A stretch of 34,524 bases of DNA from Oscillospiraceae bacterium (lineage in GTDB: Bacteria; Bacillota; Clostridia; Oscillospirales; CAG-272), in NCBI GenBank assembly GCA_015064525.1, contig SVSC01000009.1, forward strand, positions 1-34,524, in the 5' to 3' direction. This document shows positions 1-12,021 of the stretch, in pieces. The position numbers and the translations under genes are program-made. The notes under the pieces were generated by a model. That model saw only the letters and a program-made list of their open reading frames with translations. It made no database searches and had not been told where the DNA came from. Each line of letters begins with the position of its first letter. The stretch's first letter is position 1.

Positions 1-590
1 TCCTCTGCCGCGAGGATCTGCGTTGCGGTGGTGTGCAGCGGCACTCTTCTCGGCTTTCGGAAATTCCAGAAGGGTGACTGCAAATGATTCCCCCGATGCA
101 AAATGATAACCACGGGAACCTTGTTCCTTTTTACCAGCATTCCAACCGAATCGGGGATGTAGGAGCTGATTCCGCAGGGAGAATACCGCGCCTCCGGATA
201 CATACACAGCACATCGCCTCTTTGCAGAACCCGATGAATGGATTTAATCAGATGCAGATCCATGGTGAATTTTCTTGTGCAGATGGCACCGATCCACTCC
301 ATGAGCCATGGGCGGCGGTAGTAGCCGTCAATGTTCACCACGTTGTTCACCCGATGCGGAAAAGTAGCAAGGGCGGCAAGCTCAAAATCAATAAAATACA
401 TATGATTGGAAAGCACCATGTAGGGCGGCTTCAGCCCCTCCATGTTGATTTTTTCCACCTTGTATCGCTTTCCGATCAGCATCATTTTGGAAAGCACCCA
501 GATCAGCCCCATGAGATAAATGGGCTGACGAATGGGATATTTTGCCGTTTGATATTTCTTTTTGTTCCGATAATGAACTTCAACGTCCAC
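1..590 (-). CDS. 1-acyl-sn-glycerol-3-phosphate acyltransferase (PlsC-like) family protein, 3' end truncated by window edge
   Basis: Reverse-strand open frame, hand-translated: ...YMVLSNHMYFIDFELAALATFPHRVNNVVNIDGYY...DVLCMYPEARYSPCG...; NHx4D and PEA(R) acyltransferase motifs. GTG start at 590 preferred, because the in-frame ATGs at 611/614 overlap the predicted -10 box. Confidence 0.8.
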   Translation of the reverse strand, partial: MDVEVHYRNKKKYQTAKYPIRQPIYLMGLIWVLSKMMLIGKRYKVEKINMEGLKPPYMVLSNHMYFIDFELAALATFPHRVNNVVNIDGYYRRPWLMEWIGAICTRKFTMDLHLIKSIHRVLQRGDVLCMYPEARYSPCGISSYIPDSVGMLVKRNKVPVVIILHRGNHLQSPFWNFRKPRRVPLHTTATQILAAE

Positions 591-612
591 CCAACCACAT
601 CCTTTCCACATC

Positions 613-641
613 ATTATAAACCAAAGTTTACAAAAAAGCAA
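613..641 (-). promoter_or_regulatory. sigma-A-type promoter for the PlsC-like gene
   Basis: Minus strand TTGCTT-N17-TATAAT (-35 at 636-641, -10 at 613-618), just upstream of the GTG start at 590. Confidence 0.6.
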
Positions 642-668
642 GAAAAATATTTTTTTTGCAAAAAAAAG

Positions 669-697
669 TTGAAAAAACGGAGCATTGGTGGTAAAAT
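669..697 (+). promoter_or_regulatory. sigma-A-type promoter for hydrolase/LysR genes
   Basis: TTGAAA-N17-TAAAAT, followed by an AGAAAAGAGG RBS region and ATG at 730. Confidence 0.6.
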
Positions 698-729
698 GTA
701 TATAAATCAAAGAAAAGAGGTTCTTTACC

Positions 730-1677
730 ATGACGCTTCTTTGGATCTGCCTCGGCGTTGCCGCGCTTTTGCTGTTGCTCTCCCTGCTGACAGCCTACAT
801 CTGCTTTTACAAGGTCTTTTACACTTCGCGAAAGGAACACCCCACCGAGGAGTTCCCCATCCCCGAGGGAGAAATTTACGAGCCCTTCCGCGAGCAGATG
901 GTTGCTTGGATGAAGGAAAACCGTCAACGAGTCTCCAAGGATCTCTACGTGACCTCCTTTGACGGTCTGCGACTTCACGGAAGATTCTACGAATACGCCC
1001 CCAATGCCCCCATTGAAATCCTGTTTCACGGCTACAGAGGCAGCGCGGAGCGGGATTTGAGCGGCGGCGTTGCCCGTTGCTTTGCGCTTGGCAGAAGCGC
1101 CCTCGTTGTGGATCAGCGAGCGGCAGGAGAAAGCGAGGGACACGTGATCACCTTTGGCGTTCTGGAAAGCCGCGACTGTCTTGCGTGGGCAAATTACGTT
1201 GCAACCGAGCTTGCCCCCGATGTCAAGATCATTCTCACGGGAATCTCCATGGGAGCCGCCACGGTGATGATGGTTGCCGCGGAGGAGCTTCCCCCGCAGG
1301 TGGTAGGCATTCTTGCCGACTGCGGCTACACCTCCGCCCGCGAGATTATTCAAAAGGTAATGCGCGACAGGAAGCTGCCCGCCCCCCTGCTCTATCCCTT
1401 TGTGAAGCTGGGCGCCCGCTTGTTCGGCGGCTTTGATCCCGATCTTCGCTCCCCTGTCTCCTCCCTGCAAAACAGCCGCCTCCCCGTAATCTTCTTTCAC
1501 GGAGACACCGACGATTTCGTTCCCCATGCCATGAGCCTGGAAAATTACAGAGTCTGCAGCTCCGAAAAAAGAATGGTGACCGTTCACGGCGCGGGACACG
1601 GGCTTTGCTTCCCCGTGGACAAGGAGGGCTATCTGCAGGCGCTTCGGGAGTTTTTTGATCCCATTCTGAACCAATAA
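730..1677 (+). CDS. Membrane-anchored alpha/beta hydrolase family protein
   Basis: 315 aa; N-terminal TM (LLWICLGVAALLLLLSLLTAYICF), FHGYRGS oxyanion region, nucleophile elbow GISMG, C-terminal D/H region (HGDTDDFVP...HGAGHG). Confidence 0.9.
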   Translation: MTLLWICLGVAALLLLLSLLTAYICFYKVFYTSRKEHPTEEFPIPEGEIYEPFREQMVAWMKENRQRVSKDLYVTSFDGLRLHGRFYEYAPNAPIEILFHGYRGSAERDLSGGVARCFALGRSALVVDQRAAGESEGHVITFGVLESRDCLAWANYVATELAPDVKIILTGISMGAATVMMVAAEELPPQVVGILADCGYTSAREIIQKVMRDRKLPAPLLYPFVKLGARLFGGFDPDLRSPVSSLQNSRLPVIFFHGDTDDFVPHAMSLENYRVCSSEKRMVTVHGAGHGLCFPVDKEGYLQALREFFDPILNQ

Positions 1678-1695
1678 AACCGAAAGGAGCCCGCC

Positions 1696-2619
1696 ATGAT
1701 CACCCTTCGCGAAATGAAATACGCGGTAACCCTCGCGCAATTTGAAAATTTCTCCAAGGCTGCCGCCGAGCTTTATATCAGCCAACCCTCCCTGAGTCAA
1801 GCCATCAAGAAGCTGGAAACCGAGCTGGGGCTTCAGCTGTTTGAACGCAAGGGCGCCGGCTTTTCGCTCACGCCTCACGGCTCCGCCTTTGTGACCGAGG
1901 CGGAAAAGATCCTTGCCATGACCGAGGAAATGGAGGCAAAGCTTCGCAAGCTTTCCCATGCCTATGCCCAACGGATCGTGTTTGGCATTTCCCCCTTCTA
2001 CAGCAAATACTACCTGCCAAAATGCCTCCCCCAATTCAAAAAGGCATACCCAAACATTGAGGTGACTGTGGTGGAGCTTCCCTCCAAAAGCCTGGAGGAA
2101 AAGCTGCAGGAAAAGCAGATCGACCTTGCCTTTCTCCCGCTTCCTCTCCGAAATCCCGAGCTGAAGAGCATTCCCGTTTTAGACGAGGAGATCTATTTTG
2201 CCATTCCCAAAAGCTCCCTTGCCGCTCAAGCGCTTCCCAAAAACGACGGGTGCGCGCTCCCAACCATCCACCTCAGCGATTTTCGCGAGATGCCCTTCAT
2301 CTACCTGAAAAACCGACGCCGCTTCACAGAGCTTGGAAACGCCATGTGCGAGGCGGAGGGCTTTCGCCCCAACATTGCCTTTGAAAGCGAAAACTGGGAC
2401 ACGGTGGATGCGCTGATCGCCAACGGTATGGGCGTGGGCTTTGTTCCCGAAACGCTGGTCAGCACCGATGAAAATCCTCGCAAGCCCTTGTATCTGCACA
2501 TTGATTCCCCGCTCAATCAAAGAAAATACGTTGCCGCTTATACCGACGAAAAAAAACTGACCAAGCCTATTTTAGACCTGATCCGCTTCATGTCCACCAT
2601 CAAGCACGTGGAGGAGTGA
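1696..2619 (+). CDS. LysR family transcriptional regulator
   Basis: 307 aa; N-terminal LysR HTH (FSKAAAELYISQPSLSQAIKKLETELGLQLFERKGAGFSLTPHG) plus substrate-binding domain. Confidence 0.95.
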   Translation: MITLREMKYAVTLAQFENFSKAAAELYISQPSLSQAIKKLETELGLQLFERKGAGFSLTPHGSAFVTEAEKILAMTEEMEAKLRKLSHAYAQRIVFGISPFYSKYYLPKCLPQFKKAYPNIEVTVVELPSKSLEEKLQEKQIDLAFLPLPLRNPELKSIPVLDEEIYFAIPKSSLAAQALPKNDGCALPTIHLSDFREMPFIYLKNRRRFTELGNAMCEAEGFRPNIAFESENWDTVDALIANGMGVGFVPETLVSTDENPRKPLYLHIDSPLNQRKYVAAYTDEKKLTKPILDLIRFMSTIKHVEE

Positions 2620-2625
2620 ACGAAA

Positions 2626-2678
2626 GGAGCCTCTGAAGCTTCCAAGCGCATGGAAGTTTCGGAGGCTCCCCTTTTTTT
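2626..2678 (+). terminator. Rho-independent terminator after LysR gene
   Basis: GGAGCCTCtGAAgCTTCC-AAGCGCAT-GGAAGtTTCgGAGGCTCC (about 18-bp stem with two wobbles) followed by CCTTTTTTT. Confidence 0.9.
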
Positions 2679-2679
2679 C

Positions 2680-4395
2680 TTATTTTCCCATCACGGCGTC
2701 CTTGTTATTCTGCGCCGTGTAGGGCAATTTCAAAGTCACACCCTGAGAGCCGGCGATATAGAGATCCTTGCAGAGCGCCAGCATCCGCACGTTGTAGTCA
2801 CGCAGGCACAGCTTATCTCCCGTTGCGAAATCACCGTAGCCTCCCGGCCAAAGCACCGTTTCCGCGCTGATCATGCTGACCAGAGCCGAGGTGGCGCCGT
2901 TTCTGCCGTGGTGAGACGCCTGCAGAATACTGCTGCGAAGATAATTTCCGTAAACACCGCAAAGGATGTCGCTGCTGTCGATGTATTCGTCTCCGAGGCA
3001 GAGGATGGTCTGCCCACCAAGAGTTACACGGAAGACCAACGACTCGGTGTTACCGTCTCTCCACGCAACGGGATACGCGTCCTCACCCGTATAAAGAATC
3101 TCCACCGTGGCGTCCGCAAAACGGAACACCTGACCCGTATGCGCCTTGATCACCTCGCTGTTCGTCCACCTTTTCACAGCCTTTCGGGTTTCGGCAGACA
3201 AACCGCGGTTTGCTCCAGAGGTGATGGAATCGTACACGCCGTTGGTGGCAAAGTTAAAGACAAAGCGATCCACCGTGATCTTTCCGCAATAGGTGTTGGT
3301 GAACTGCAGGAAGGTTCCAACGTGGTCGGTATGGGCGTGAGAGAAGAACCATGCCCGCACGCGAATATTGTTGGGGTCGGGCGCCAGCTCCCTGAGCTTG
3401 TTATAGAAGCGGCTCATGAACGCCGCCTTGTTGTTGCCGCCGTCGAGAATCAGGAAGCTGCCGTCGGACAAACGGAAGATCATGCCAAGCCCGATCTGAT
3501 TGCCGTCATATTCCAGCCCCAGCATGGTAACCGAGGGCTCCACCGTGGCGGTAAACGCGTCGGCAACGATAGGAGGCAGGGCGCCCTTTGGCTCCACAAT
3601 GGCGCGAATCTGCTTTCGGGTTGAAAAATATTGAACGTTCACCGTGTATTCCTCATTGACGTAGGTGGAAAAACGGTTTTCTGCCGCCTGATGAGTGGTA
3701 TAGAGAGAATAACCCTTTTGAGCAAGCTCCCCGCAGTAGGCTTCAAAGGAAGCCTGATCGGTTTTCTCCACCAGAAGCATATAGTTCTGATCGGCGCAAT
3801 CAATCACCGAGGTCTCCCCCTTTCCCGCAAATACCGGAAGCCCCGAAATAATCTTATTCACCGAGCGGCTGAGGGTCAGCTCCTCCTTGGTGAATTTCAG
3901 AGAGTTGCCCCGCTCCTTGGTGAACAGAACGCTGCTGAAGGCATTGCACGCCCGCGCCAGATTTTCATCCTCATAGGCGGCGATCACCAGCTTGTTGCCG
4001 ATCACCTCAATGGCGTAGTCACCGTAGCCGCATTTGGAAAGCACCTGCTCGGTTTCGGGATAGGAGGTCATTCCGAACAGAATCTCACATTTGGTTTCGT
4101 AATTCGGTGTATGCTTGGCATAAAGATCCGAGGTGATGGTCAATTTCACACCCGTGTACGCCTCAATCTCGTTGCGAAAAGCGATGGCTGCCTGCTTGAC
4201 CGCATCGGTGGTATCCTCGGGGCGAACGATCTGATAGAGCGCCTTGCCCTCCGAGATCAGCTCCACGTAAACGGGCGGAGCCTCGGTTTCCGAAGGGGTC
4301 GTCTCCGTGGTGGAAGCGTTCTCGCCGTTTCCACCGCAGGAAACCGTTCCCGCAAGAATAGCAAGCAACAAAAGCCATACCGTAATTTTTTTCAT
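2680..4395 (-). CDS. Metallo-beta-lactamase-fold lipoprotein with extra N-terminal domain
   Basis: About 571 aa from MKKITVWLLLLAILAGTVSCGG (signal peptide/lipobox-like Cys); MBL motif FFSHAHTDHVGTF plus ASHHGRNG; RBS GAAAGGAAACAAT upstream of the 4395 ATG. Confidence 0.85.
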   Translation of the reverse strand: MKKITVWLLLLAILAGTVSCGGNGENASTTETTPSETEAPPVYVELISEGKALYQIVRPEDTTDAVKQAAIAFRNEIEAYTGVKLTITSDLYAKHTPNYETKCEILFGMTSYPETEQVLSKCGYGDYAIEVIGNKLVIAAYEDENLARACNAFSSVLFTKERGNSLKFTKEELTLSRSVNKIISGLPVFAGKGETSVIDCADQNYMLLVEKTDQASFEAYCGELAQKGYSLYTTHQAAENRFSTYVNEEYTVNVQYFSTRKQIRAIVEPKGALPPIVADAFTATVEPSVTMLGLEYDGNQIGLGMIFRLSDGSFLILDGGNNKAAFMSRFYNKLRELAPDPNNIRVRAWFFSHAHTDHVGTFLQFTNTYCGKITVDRFVFNFATNGVYDSITSGANRGLSAETRKAVKRWTNSEVIKAHTGQVFRFADATVEILYTGEDAYPVAWRDGNTESLVFRVTLGGQTILCLGDEYIDSSDILCGVYGNYLRSSILQASHHGRNGATSALVSMISAETVLWPGGYGDFATGDKLCLRDYNVRMLALCKDLYIAGSQGVTLKLPYTAQNNKDAVMGK

Positions 4396-4414
4396 ATTGT
4401 TTCCTTTCTCGGTG

Positions 4415-7662
<3,248 letters not shown>

Positions 7663-7700
7663 CGATCGTAATTTAACCTTCGGTGATCACACCGTGGGGG

Positions 7701-9500
7701 TTAGTCTTCTTTTTTTCTGCGAACGCAGAGGCACACGGCAGTAGCCATGCAGGGAATCAGCAGGACGCAACCAACAGCAGCTCCGCAGCCCTTCTTATTG
7801 TTTTCAACGGGCGTGGTGGGAGCCTGCGTGGAGGGTGTGGTGTCCTGAGGCTTTGCGGGAGCGGTAGTCACCTGGGGAGCGGGCTCTTGGGTGGGCTCAT
7901 CGGTGGGTCCCTCGGTTACGGTAGGCTCAACGTAGAGGTCATCAAGAATCGAGCCCTCACCATTGATATCGTCATAGCCCGCGGGAACGTACTGCCCCGC
8001 GTACACAGCGAAATCGTCCACGTAGAAGGTTCCGTAGCGGAAGAACACGCCAATGCCGTTGCCATCGGTAATGTAGGGCACGTTATCGGGCTGCAGGATT
8101 CCGTTGATGTAGGAGCGGATACGTCCTTCCTCGGTAACCACCATTGCCAGCTCGTATTCCACCTGCTGAGCAACCGAATAGAACTTGCCGTTTCTGGAGC
8201 TTCCGCCCTCGGGATTGGTTTTGTTGGACACCCACTTATCGTTCACCTGACGGGTGAAGTTATAGGTGCCGTTGGAGCGCAGGGAAAGATTGCTCCAGTT
8301 GGTGGCGTCCTTAATGGCGTATGCGGGTCCAACCAGGCTCTTCTCGGCGCCCTCATCGAAAATGTCAACCTTCTCAAGCATTACCTTGGTAACGATGGTG
8401 AAGGACTTTACGTTTGCGGGTAGCTCATAGAACTGCAGGGTTACCTGAGAAGCCGTTCCCGTGGTAGCCTCCAGCTTCAGCTTACCGTCCACAACGGAAA
8501 CCTTCAAATCGCTGGCGGCGCTATCCTTCACAACCGTATATTGGAAGCTCTCGGTGGTAACCTCGTTGAAATTCTGGCTATACAGCACGGTGCCTGCCTC
8601 GGGAGCGGGCTCAAGATGCTGGTCGGGCGCGGGAAGCACGGGAGAGGGCGCAACGGTAATGGTGGGCAGCGCGGGGAGAGGAGCAAGACCTGCGTCGCCA
8701 TCATATGCGGGAGCGGTCAGCGCATCGTAGCCTTCGGGCAGGAATGCCTCGCCGTAAACGCGATACTCGTCGATGCAAGCGCCTGCGTAGGCGCCGTAGA
8801 TACCAACGCCTCTGCCATCGGCAATGTAATCAATGGAGGTGGCTCCTTCCTTGTTGGCGGGAATCAGCTTACCGTTGATGTAGGAATAGATCTTACCGCC
8901 GCTCACAACGATCGCCATCTCATAGGTGGTGGCGCCGGTGTTATCAAGGGTCATCTTATAGTTATTCTCGGTGGAACCCTCATCCACACGGTTGGTGGAG
9001 GCGGTATCGTTCTCGTCAACCTGGCGGCAGAGGTTCACGAAATTGTTGGTGTCATCCTCCACGTTATCAAAGCGAAGGCTCTGATAGGAATAGTTCCCCG
9101 CATCCTTCACGGCGTAGGCAAGACCCACGCGAGAGGTTCCCTTGGTACTCCAGTTGGTGCGATCGGGATCCAATCTCACGCGCATGAACACCGAGAAATC
9201 GGTTACCGTTTCGGGAAGCTCAAACAAACGGAACACGGTCTGGCTTTCATTGTTCTTGTTTCTGGTAGTGAAGTAAAGCTCCTGATTGCCCTCGCCGCGG
9301 ATCTCAACCTTCAGGTTGGCGGGAGAGTTGTTTTTTACCAGGATCTCACCTACCTGAAACTCGGTGGCTGCTTTGCCGTCGAAGCTCTGATAGTAGATGG
9401 GCTGGGGTACGGTGTTCTCCGCATCTGCCGCAAAGCAAGCAATGCTTACGCAAGAGAGCAACAGAACAAGGCTCATGATGAGGCACAGTGTTTTTTTCAT
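7701..9500 (-). CDS. Secreted, membrane-anchored protein with two tandem LamG/concanavalin-like domains
   Basis: 599 aa; signal peptide MKKTLCLIMSLVLLLSCVSIACFAADA; two homologous modules (FELPETVTDF.../YELPANVKSF..., YAVKDAGNYSYQSLR/YAIKDATNWSNLSLR, SYINGKL/SYINGIL); Thr/Pro linker; C-terminal TM plus RRKKED. Confidence 0.8.
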   Translation of the reverse strand: MKKTLCLIMSLVLLLSCVSIACFAADAENTVPQPIYYQSFDGKAATEFQVGEILVKNNSPANLKVEIRGEGNQELYFTTRNKNNESQTVFRLFELPETVTDFSVFMRVRLDPDRTNWSTKGTSRVGLAYAVKDAGNYSYQSLRFDNVEDDTNNFVNLCRQVDENDTASTNRVDEGSTENNYKMTLDNTGATTYEMAIVVSGGKIYSYINGKLIPANKEGATSIDYIADGRGVGIYGAYAGACIDEYRVYGEAFLPEGYDALTAPAYDGDAGLAPLPALPTITVAPSPVLPAPDQHLEPAPEAGTVLYSQNFNEVTTESFQYTVVKDSAASDLKVSVVDGKLKLEATTGTASQVTLQFYELPANVKSFTIVTKVMLEKVDIFDEGAEKSLVGPAYAIKDATNWSNLSLRSNGTYNFTRQVNDKWVSNKTNPEGGSSRNGKFYSVAQQVEYELAMVVTEEGRIRSYINGILQPDNVPYITDGNGIGVFFRYGTFYVDDFAVYAGQYVPAGYDDINGEGSILDDLYVEPTVTEGPTDEPTQEPAPQVTTAPAKPQDTTPSTQAPTTPVENNKKGCGAAVGCVLLIPCMATAVCLCVRRKKED

Positions 9501-9549
9501 GGTACATTCTCCTTTTTATATTTTTTTAGGGAATCCGTGATTGGCTGGC

Positions 9550-11034
9550 TCATGAAAGCTGATCGCAGATGCGGGTAAGGTAGGTATTCCATTGACCTCT
9601 GCAGCTGGCAATGTAGGTGAGCCAATTTTTGTTTCCGCGAACCGCGTCGCGGAACATGGTGTCGGGAATAAAGCTGGGGTTAAAGCTGAGGCGATAGAGA
9701 CGCCCCATATCGAACTTCACGCTATCGTGAATGATCTGATACATTTCCGCAACGGTGGGGTTGACCGAATACTTCAGCTTGAACGCCATTTCAAAGATGG
9801 CAGGCGCCACGTTGCGATAGCCCGCGGAAGCAAGCGCCTCAATCACGGCGCCCGCGCGGTTGGCTTCCTCGGTATTCAGGCATACAGGGATACTGTAAAC
9901 CGAGAAATTATGATTCATGGTGGTGTAGTATTCCTTTTGGGCGGTGTTGAACTTGGGCATGGGAAGCACGCCGTAGGAGAAGGTGGAATTGGTGAGCTTG
10001 GTAATGCACACCTCGATCTTGGCATCCATAAACAACGCCTGACCCGTGGGGAAGATTCCCGCATAGTTACTCGCGATAATGCAATCGTCGGTCTTCAGGA
10101 ATGCTGCCAGCTGAGAAACCAGACTGTCGCATTGCTGACTGAAGAAGGTGGGAGAGATCGAAATCTTATCGTTCTCATCCTTTGTGGTAATGTCGATGCC
10201 GCAGCCCTGCAGGAAGGCGTCAATAGACACGGAATTGCTGAACACAAAGCCGAAGCGGTCGCTGTCGTCCTTTTCGCCCGGGTTGGCAATATCGTCGTAA
10301 ACATCCTTGGAATACTTGAACAGCTCCTCCAGAGTCCAGTTCCCTTCGGAGGCAAGCGTATAAATAAACTCGGAATCCTGATAGTAGGTTGTGAGCATAT
10401 CGTTGTTCACAAGAACCGCAAACAGACCGTAGATCAGATTGGGCGAAATATCCCCCGAGGCAAAGTAGAGATTTCCGTTGATGGCAATGGAACGGCGAAG
10501 ATCCTCAGGCCACCAGGGCTTATCGAAATCCACGTACTGCATCTCGTTGAGGTTGTGAAAGAGTCCGCGCATGGCGCCCGTTGCGCCGATACCGCTGTAG
10601 GCTCCAACGATATCGAAGGGATCGTCGGTGTTGGAGGCGTTTTCCACCAGCTGGAGATAGGAGGTTTGATCCTCCTGCTTGCCGCTTTCCTGCTTGATCA
10701 GAATGTCCACACCCAAGCGTTCCTCAACGCCCTTAAGCTGACGGAACATGGCATCCTCAATGAGTCCGATGCCATCCTCCTCCACCAGGCAAAGCTCATC
10801 CAGCGCGGGATTCCAGGTGAGAATCCGAATCTCCGCATCCTGATAATCCAAGGCGGGAAGACTATCGTTGAGGTACCCGTTTTCATCGTAGAGGGACTGA
10901 TCGCCTCCCCCCTGCGACGAGGAATCGGAGGTGGGTAACGCTTGCGATCCAACGGGGTTATTTTCACAGGACGCGAAGCACCCCACAAGAATCAGGCAAA
11001 CCATCGCAAAGCATAGCAGTCTTTTCAATTTCAT
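9550..11034 (-). CDS. Extracellular solute-binding lipoprotein (ABC transporter substrate-binding type)
   Basis: 494 aa from MKLKRLLCFAMVCLILVGCFASCENN (lipoprotein signal); SBP-like body (FDIVGAYSG..., NGNLYFASGDISPN, LVNNDMLTTYY); RBS AAGGAG before the 11034 ATG. Confidence 0.8.
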   Translation of the reverse strand: MKLKRLLCFAMVCLILVGCFASCENNPVGSQALPTSDSSSQGGGDQSLYDENGYLNDSLPALDYQDAEIRILTWNPALDELCLVEEDGIGLIEDAMFRQLKGVEERLGVDILIKQESGKQEDQTSYLQLVENASNTDDPFDIVGAYSGIGATGAMRGLFHNLNEMQYVDFDKPWWPEDLRRSIAINGNLYFASGDISPNLIYGLFAVLVNNDMLTTYYQDSEFIYTLASEGNWTLEELFKYSKDVYDDIANPGEKDDSDRFGFVFSNSVSIDAFLQGCGIDITTKDENDKISISPTFFSQQCDSLVSQLAAFLKTDDCIIASNYAGIFPTGQALFMDAKIEVCITKLTNSTFSYGVLPMPKFNTAQKEYYTTMNHNFSVYSIPVCLNTEEANRAGAVIEALASAGYRNVAPAIFEMAFKLKYSVNPTVAEMYQIIHDSVKFDMGRLYRLSFNPSFIPDTMFRDAVRGNKNWLTYIASCRGQWNTYLTRICDQLS

Positions 11035-11081
11035 TGAACGCGTCTCCTTTTCTGAAATTTTTATTACCACCGTGCATCAGC

Positions 11082-11786
11082 TTACACGGATCGTTTTTTT
11101 CTCCACTCCACGGCAAGGGTGATATCGTCCATCAGAATCCCGTCTGCGCCGATGGCAACGCATTTGTTCAGGGTATCCACGCTGCCCCGATTGCTCTTGC
11201 TCGCGTCCCGCGCCATAATCCAAACGTTGGCATTGGGACATTCCGCCTTGACCTCCTCGGGGGTAACCTCATCCAACCAATGCTCCCACAAGCGAATATT
11301 TCCCGCGCCCGCCTCATAGAAGCTCCGATAGTCCTTTTTCCCGGGCATGAACGCCAAAATCCGCTCGGGCGGAAAATAGCGGCTCAATTCGCGAACCATT
11401 TCCACGGAGATCGCGCCGAACACAAAGGGAACCTCGGTTTTTCGGATCATTTCAATAAAATCCGCGTCGGGAACCGACATTTTGATATGCAGAAGAATCG
11501 GCGTTTTTGCCCGATAATTTTCCAACAAATAAGAGAACGAGGTGAGCGCGTAGCCGCAACGCTTGAGATACCCCTCCATTTCGGAATAGGTGACCTCGGA
11601 TACGGGAATATCCACTCCCGCCAGCCGCTTGAGGGTGTTGTCGTGATACATCACGTAGGCACCATCCTTCAGCTTGGTCACGTCGCATTCCACAAGATCC
11701 GCGCCAAGCTCTCCCCCGAAGATCAGTGCATCCAGGCTGTTTTCCATTTTCATCAGCGGCGCGCCGCGGTGTGCGATCAGTTTCAT
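11082..11786 (-). CDS. Glycerophosphodiester phosphodiesterase family protein (cytosolic)
   Basis: MKLIAHRGAPLMKMENSLDALIFGGELGADLVECDVTKLKDGAYVMYHDNTLKRLAG: GDPD catalytic signature (HRG, E.D, HD). RBS GGGAGGGACT-ATG. Confidence 0.85.
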   Translation of the reverse strand: MKLIAHRGAPLMKMENSLDALIFGGELGADLVECDVTKLKDGAYVMYHDNTLKRLAGVDIPVSEVTYSEMEGYLKRCGYALTSFSYLLENYRAKTPILLHIKMSVPDADFIEMIRKTEVPFVFGAISVEMVRELSRYFPPERILAFMPGKKDYRSFYEAGAGNIRLWEHWLDEVTPEEVKAECPNANVWIMARDASKSNRGSVDTLNKCVAIGADGILMDDITLAVEWRKKRSV

Positions 11787-11837
11787 AGTCCCTCCCATAC
11801 ATAGCACGGTTGTTACGGTAACTCTCCGTTTATTCAA

Positions 11838-11866
11838 ATTATACAACAACTGCCCACAAAAGTCAA
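11838..11866 (-). promoter_or_regulatory. sigma-A-type promoter for GDPD-SBP-LamG operon
   Basis: Minus strand TTGACT-N17-TATAAT (-35 at 11861-11866, -10 at 11838-11843). Confidence 0.7.
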
Positions 11867-11879
11867 ATACTTATAAACA

Positions 11880-11919
11880 ATAATGTCATAGGATAAACCT
11901 ATAACGCAATTGACATTAT
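11880..11919. repeat. Nested inverted repeats upstream of the GDPD promoter
   Basis: Outer arms ATAATGTCA (11880-11888)/TGACATTAT (11911-11919); inner arms ATAGG/CCTAT (11888-11892/11898-11902). Confidence 0.6.
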
Positions 11920-11942
11920 AGACAAAACAAATACGCAAACGC

Positions 11943-11996
11943 AAAAAAAAGACCGCCGCAATCGACCGCAAACGGGCGAATTGCAACAGTCTTTTT
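11943..11996 (-). terminator. Rho-independent terminator ending the glycan operon
   Basis: Minus strand AAAAAGACTGTTGCAAT...ATTGCGGCGGTCTTTTTTTT: 17-bp stem with G-U wobbles plus T-tract, directly after the DUF2304 gene. Confidence 0.85.
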
Positions 11997-12021
11997 GATG
12001 GCACAGATCGGGTGAGCAAGC

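Noticed and set aside
628-2034. 468-aa - strand ORF spanning hydrolase and LysR genes
   Set aside because: Covers two well-supported + genes and an intergenic promoter; its translation has no domain.
7683-10938. Long + strand ORFs (246, 345 and 448 aa) opposite the LamG-like and SBP genes
   Set aside because: The minus strand shows signal peptides, lipobox, internal repeats and RBSs; the + ORFs lack these.
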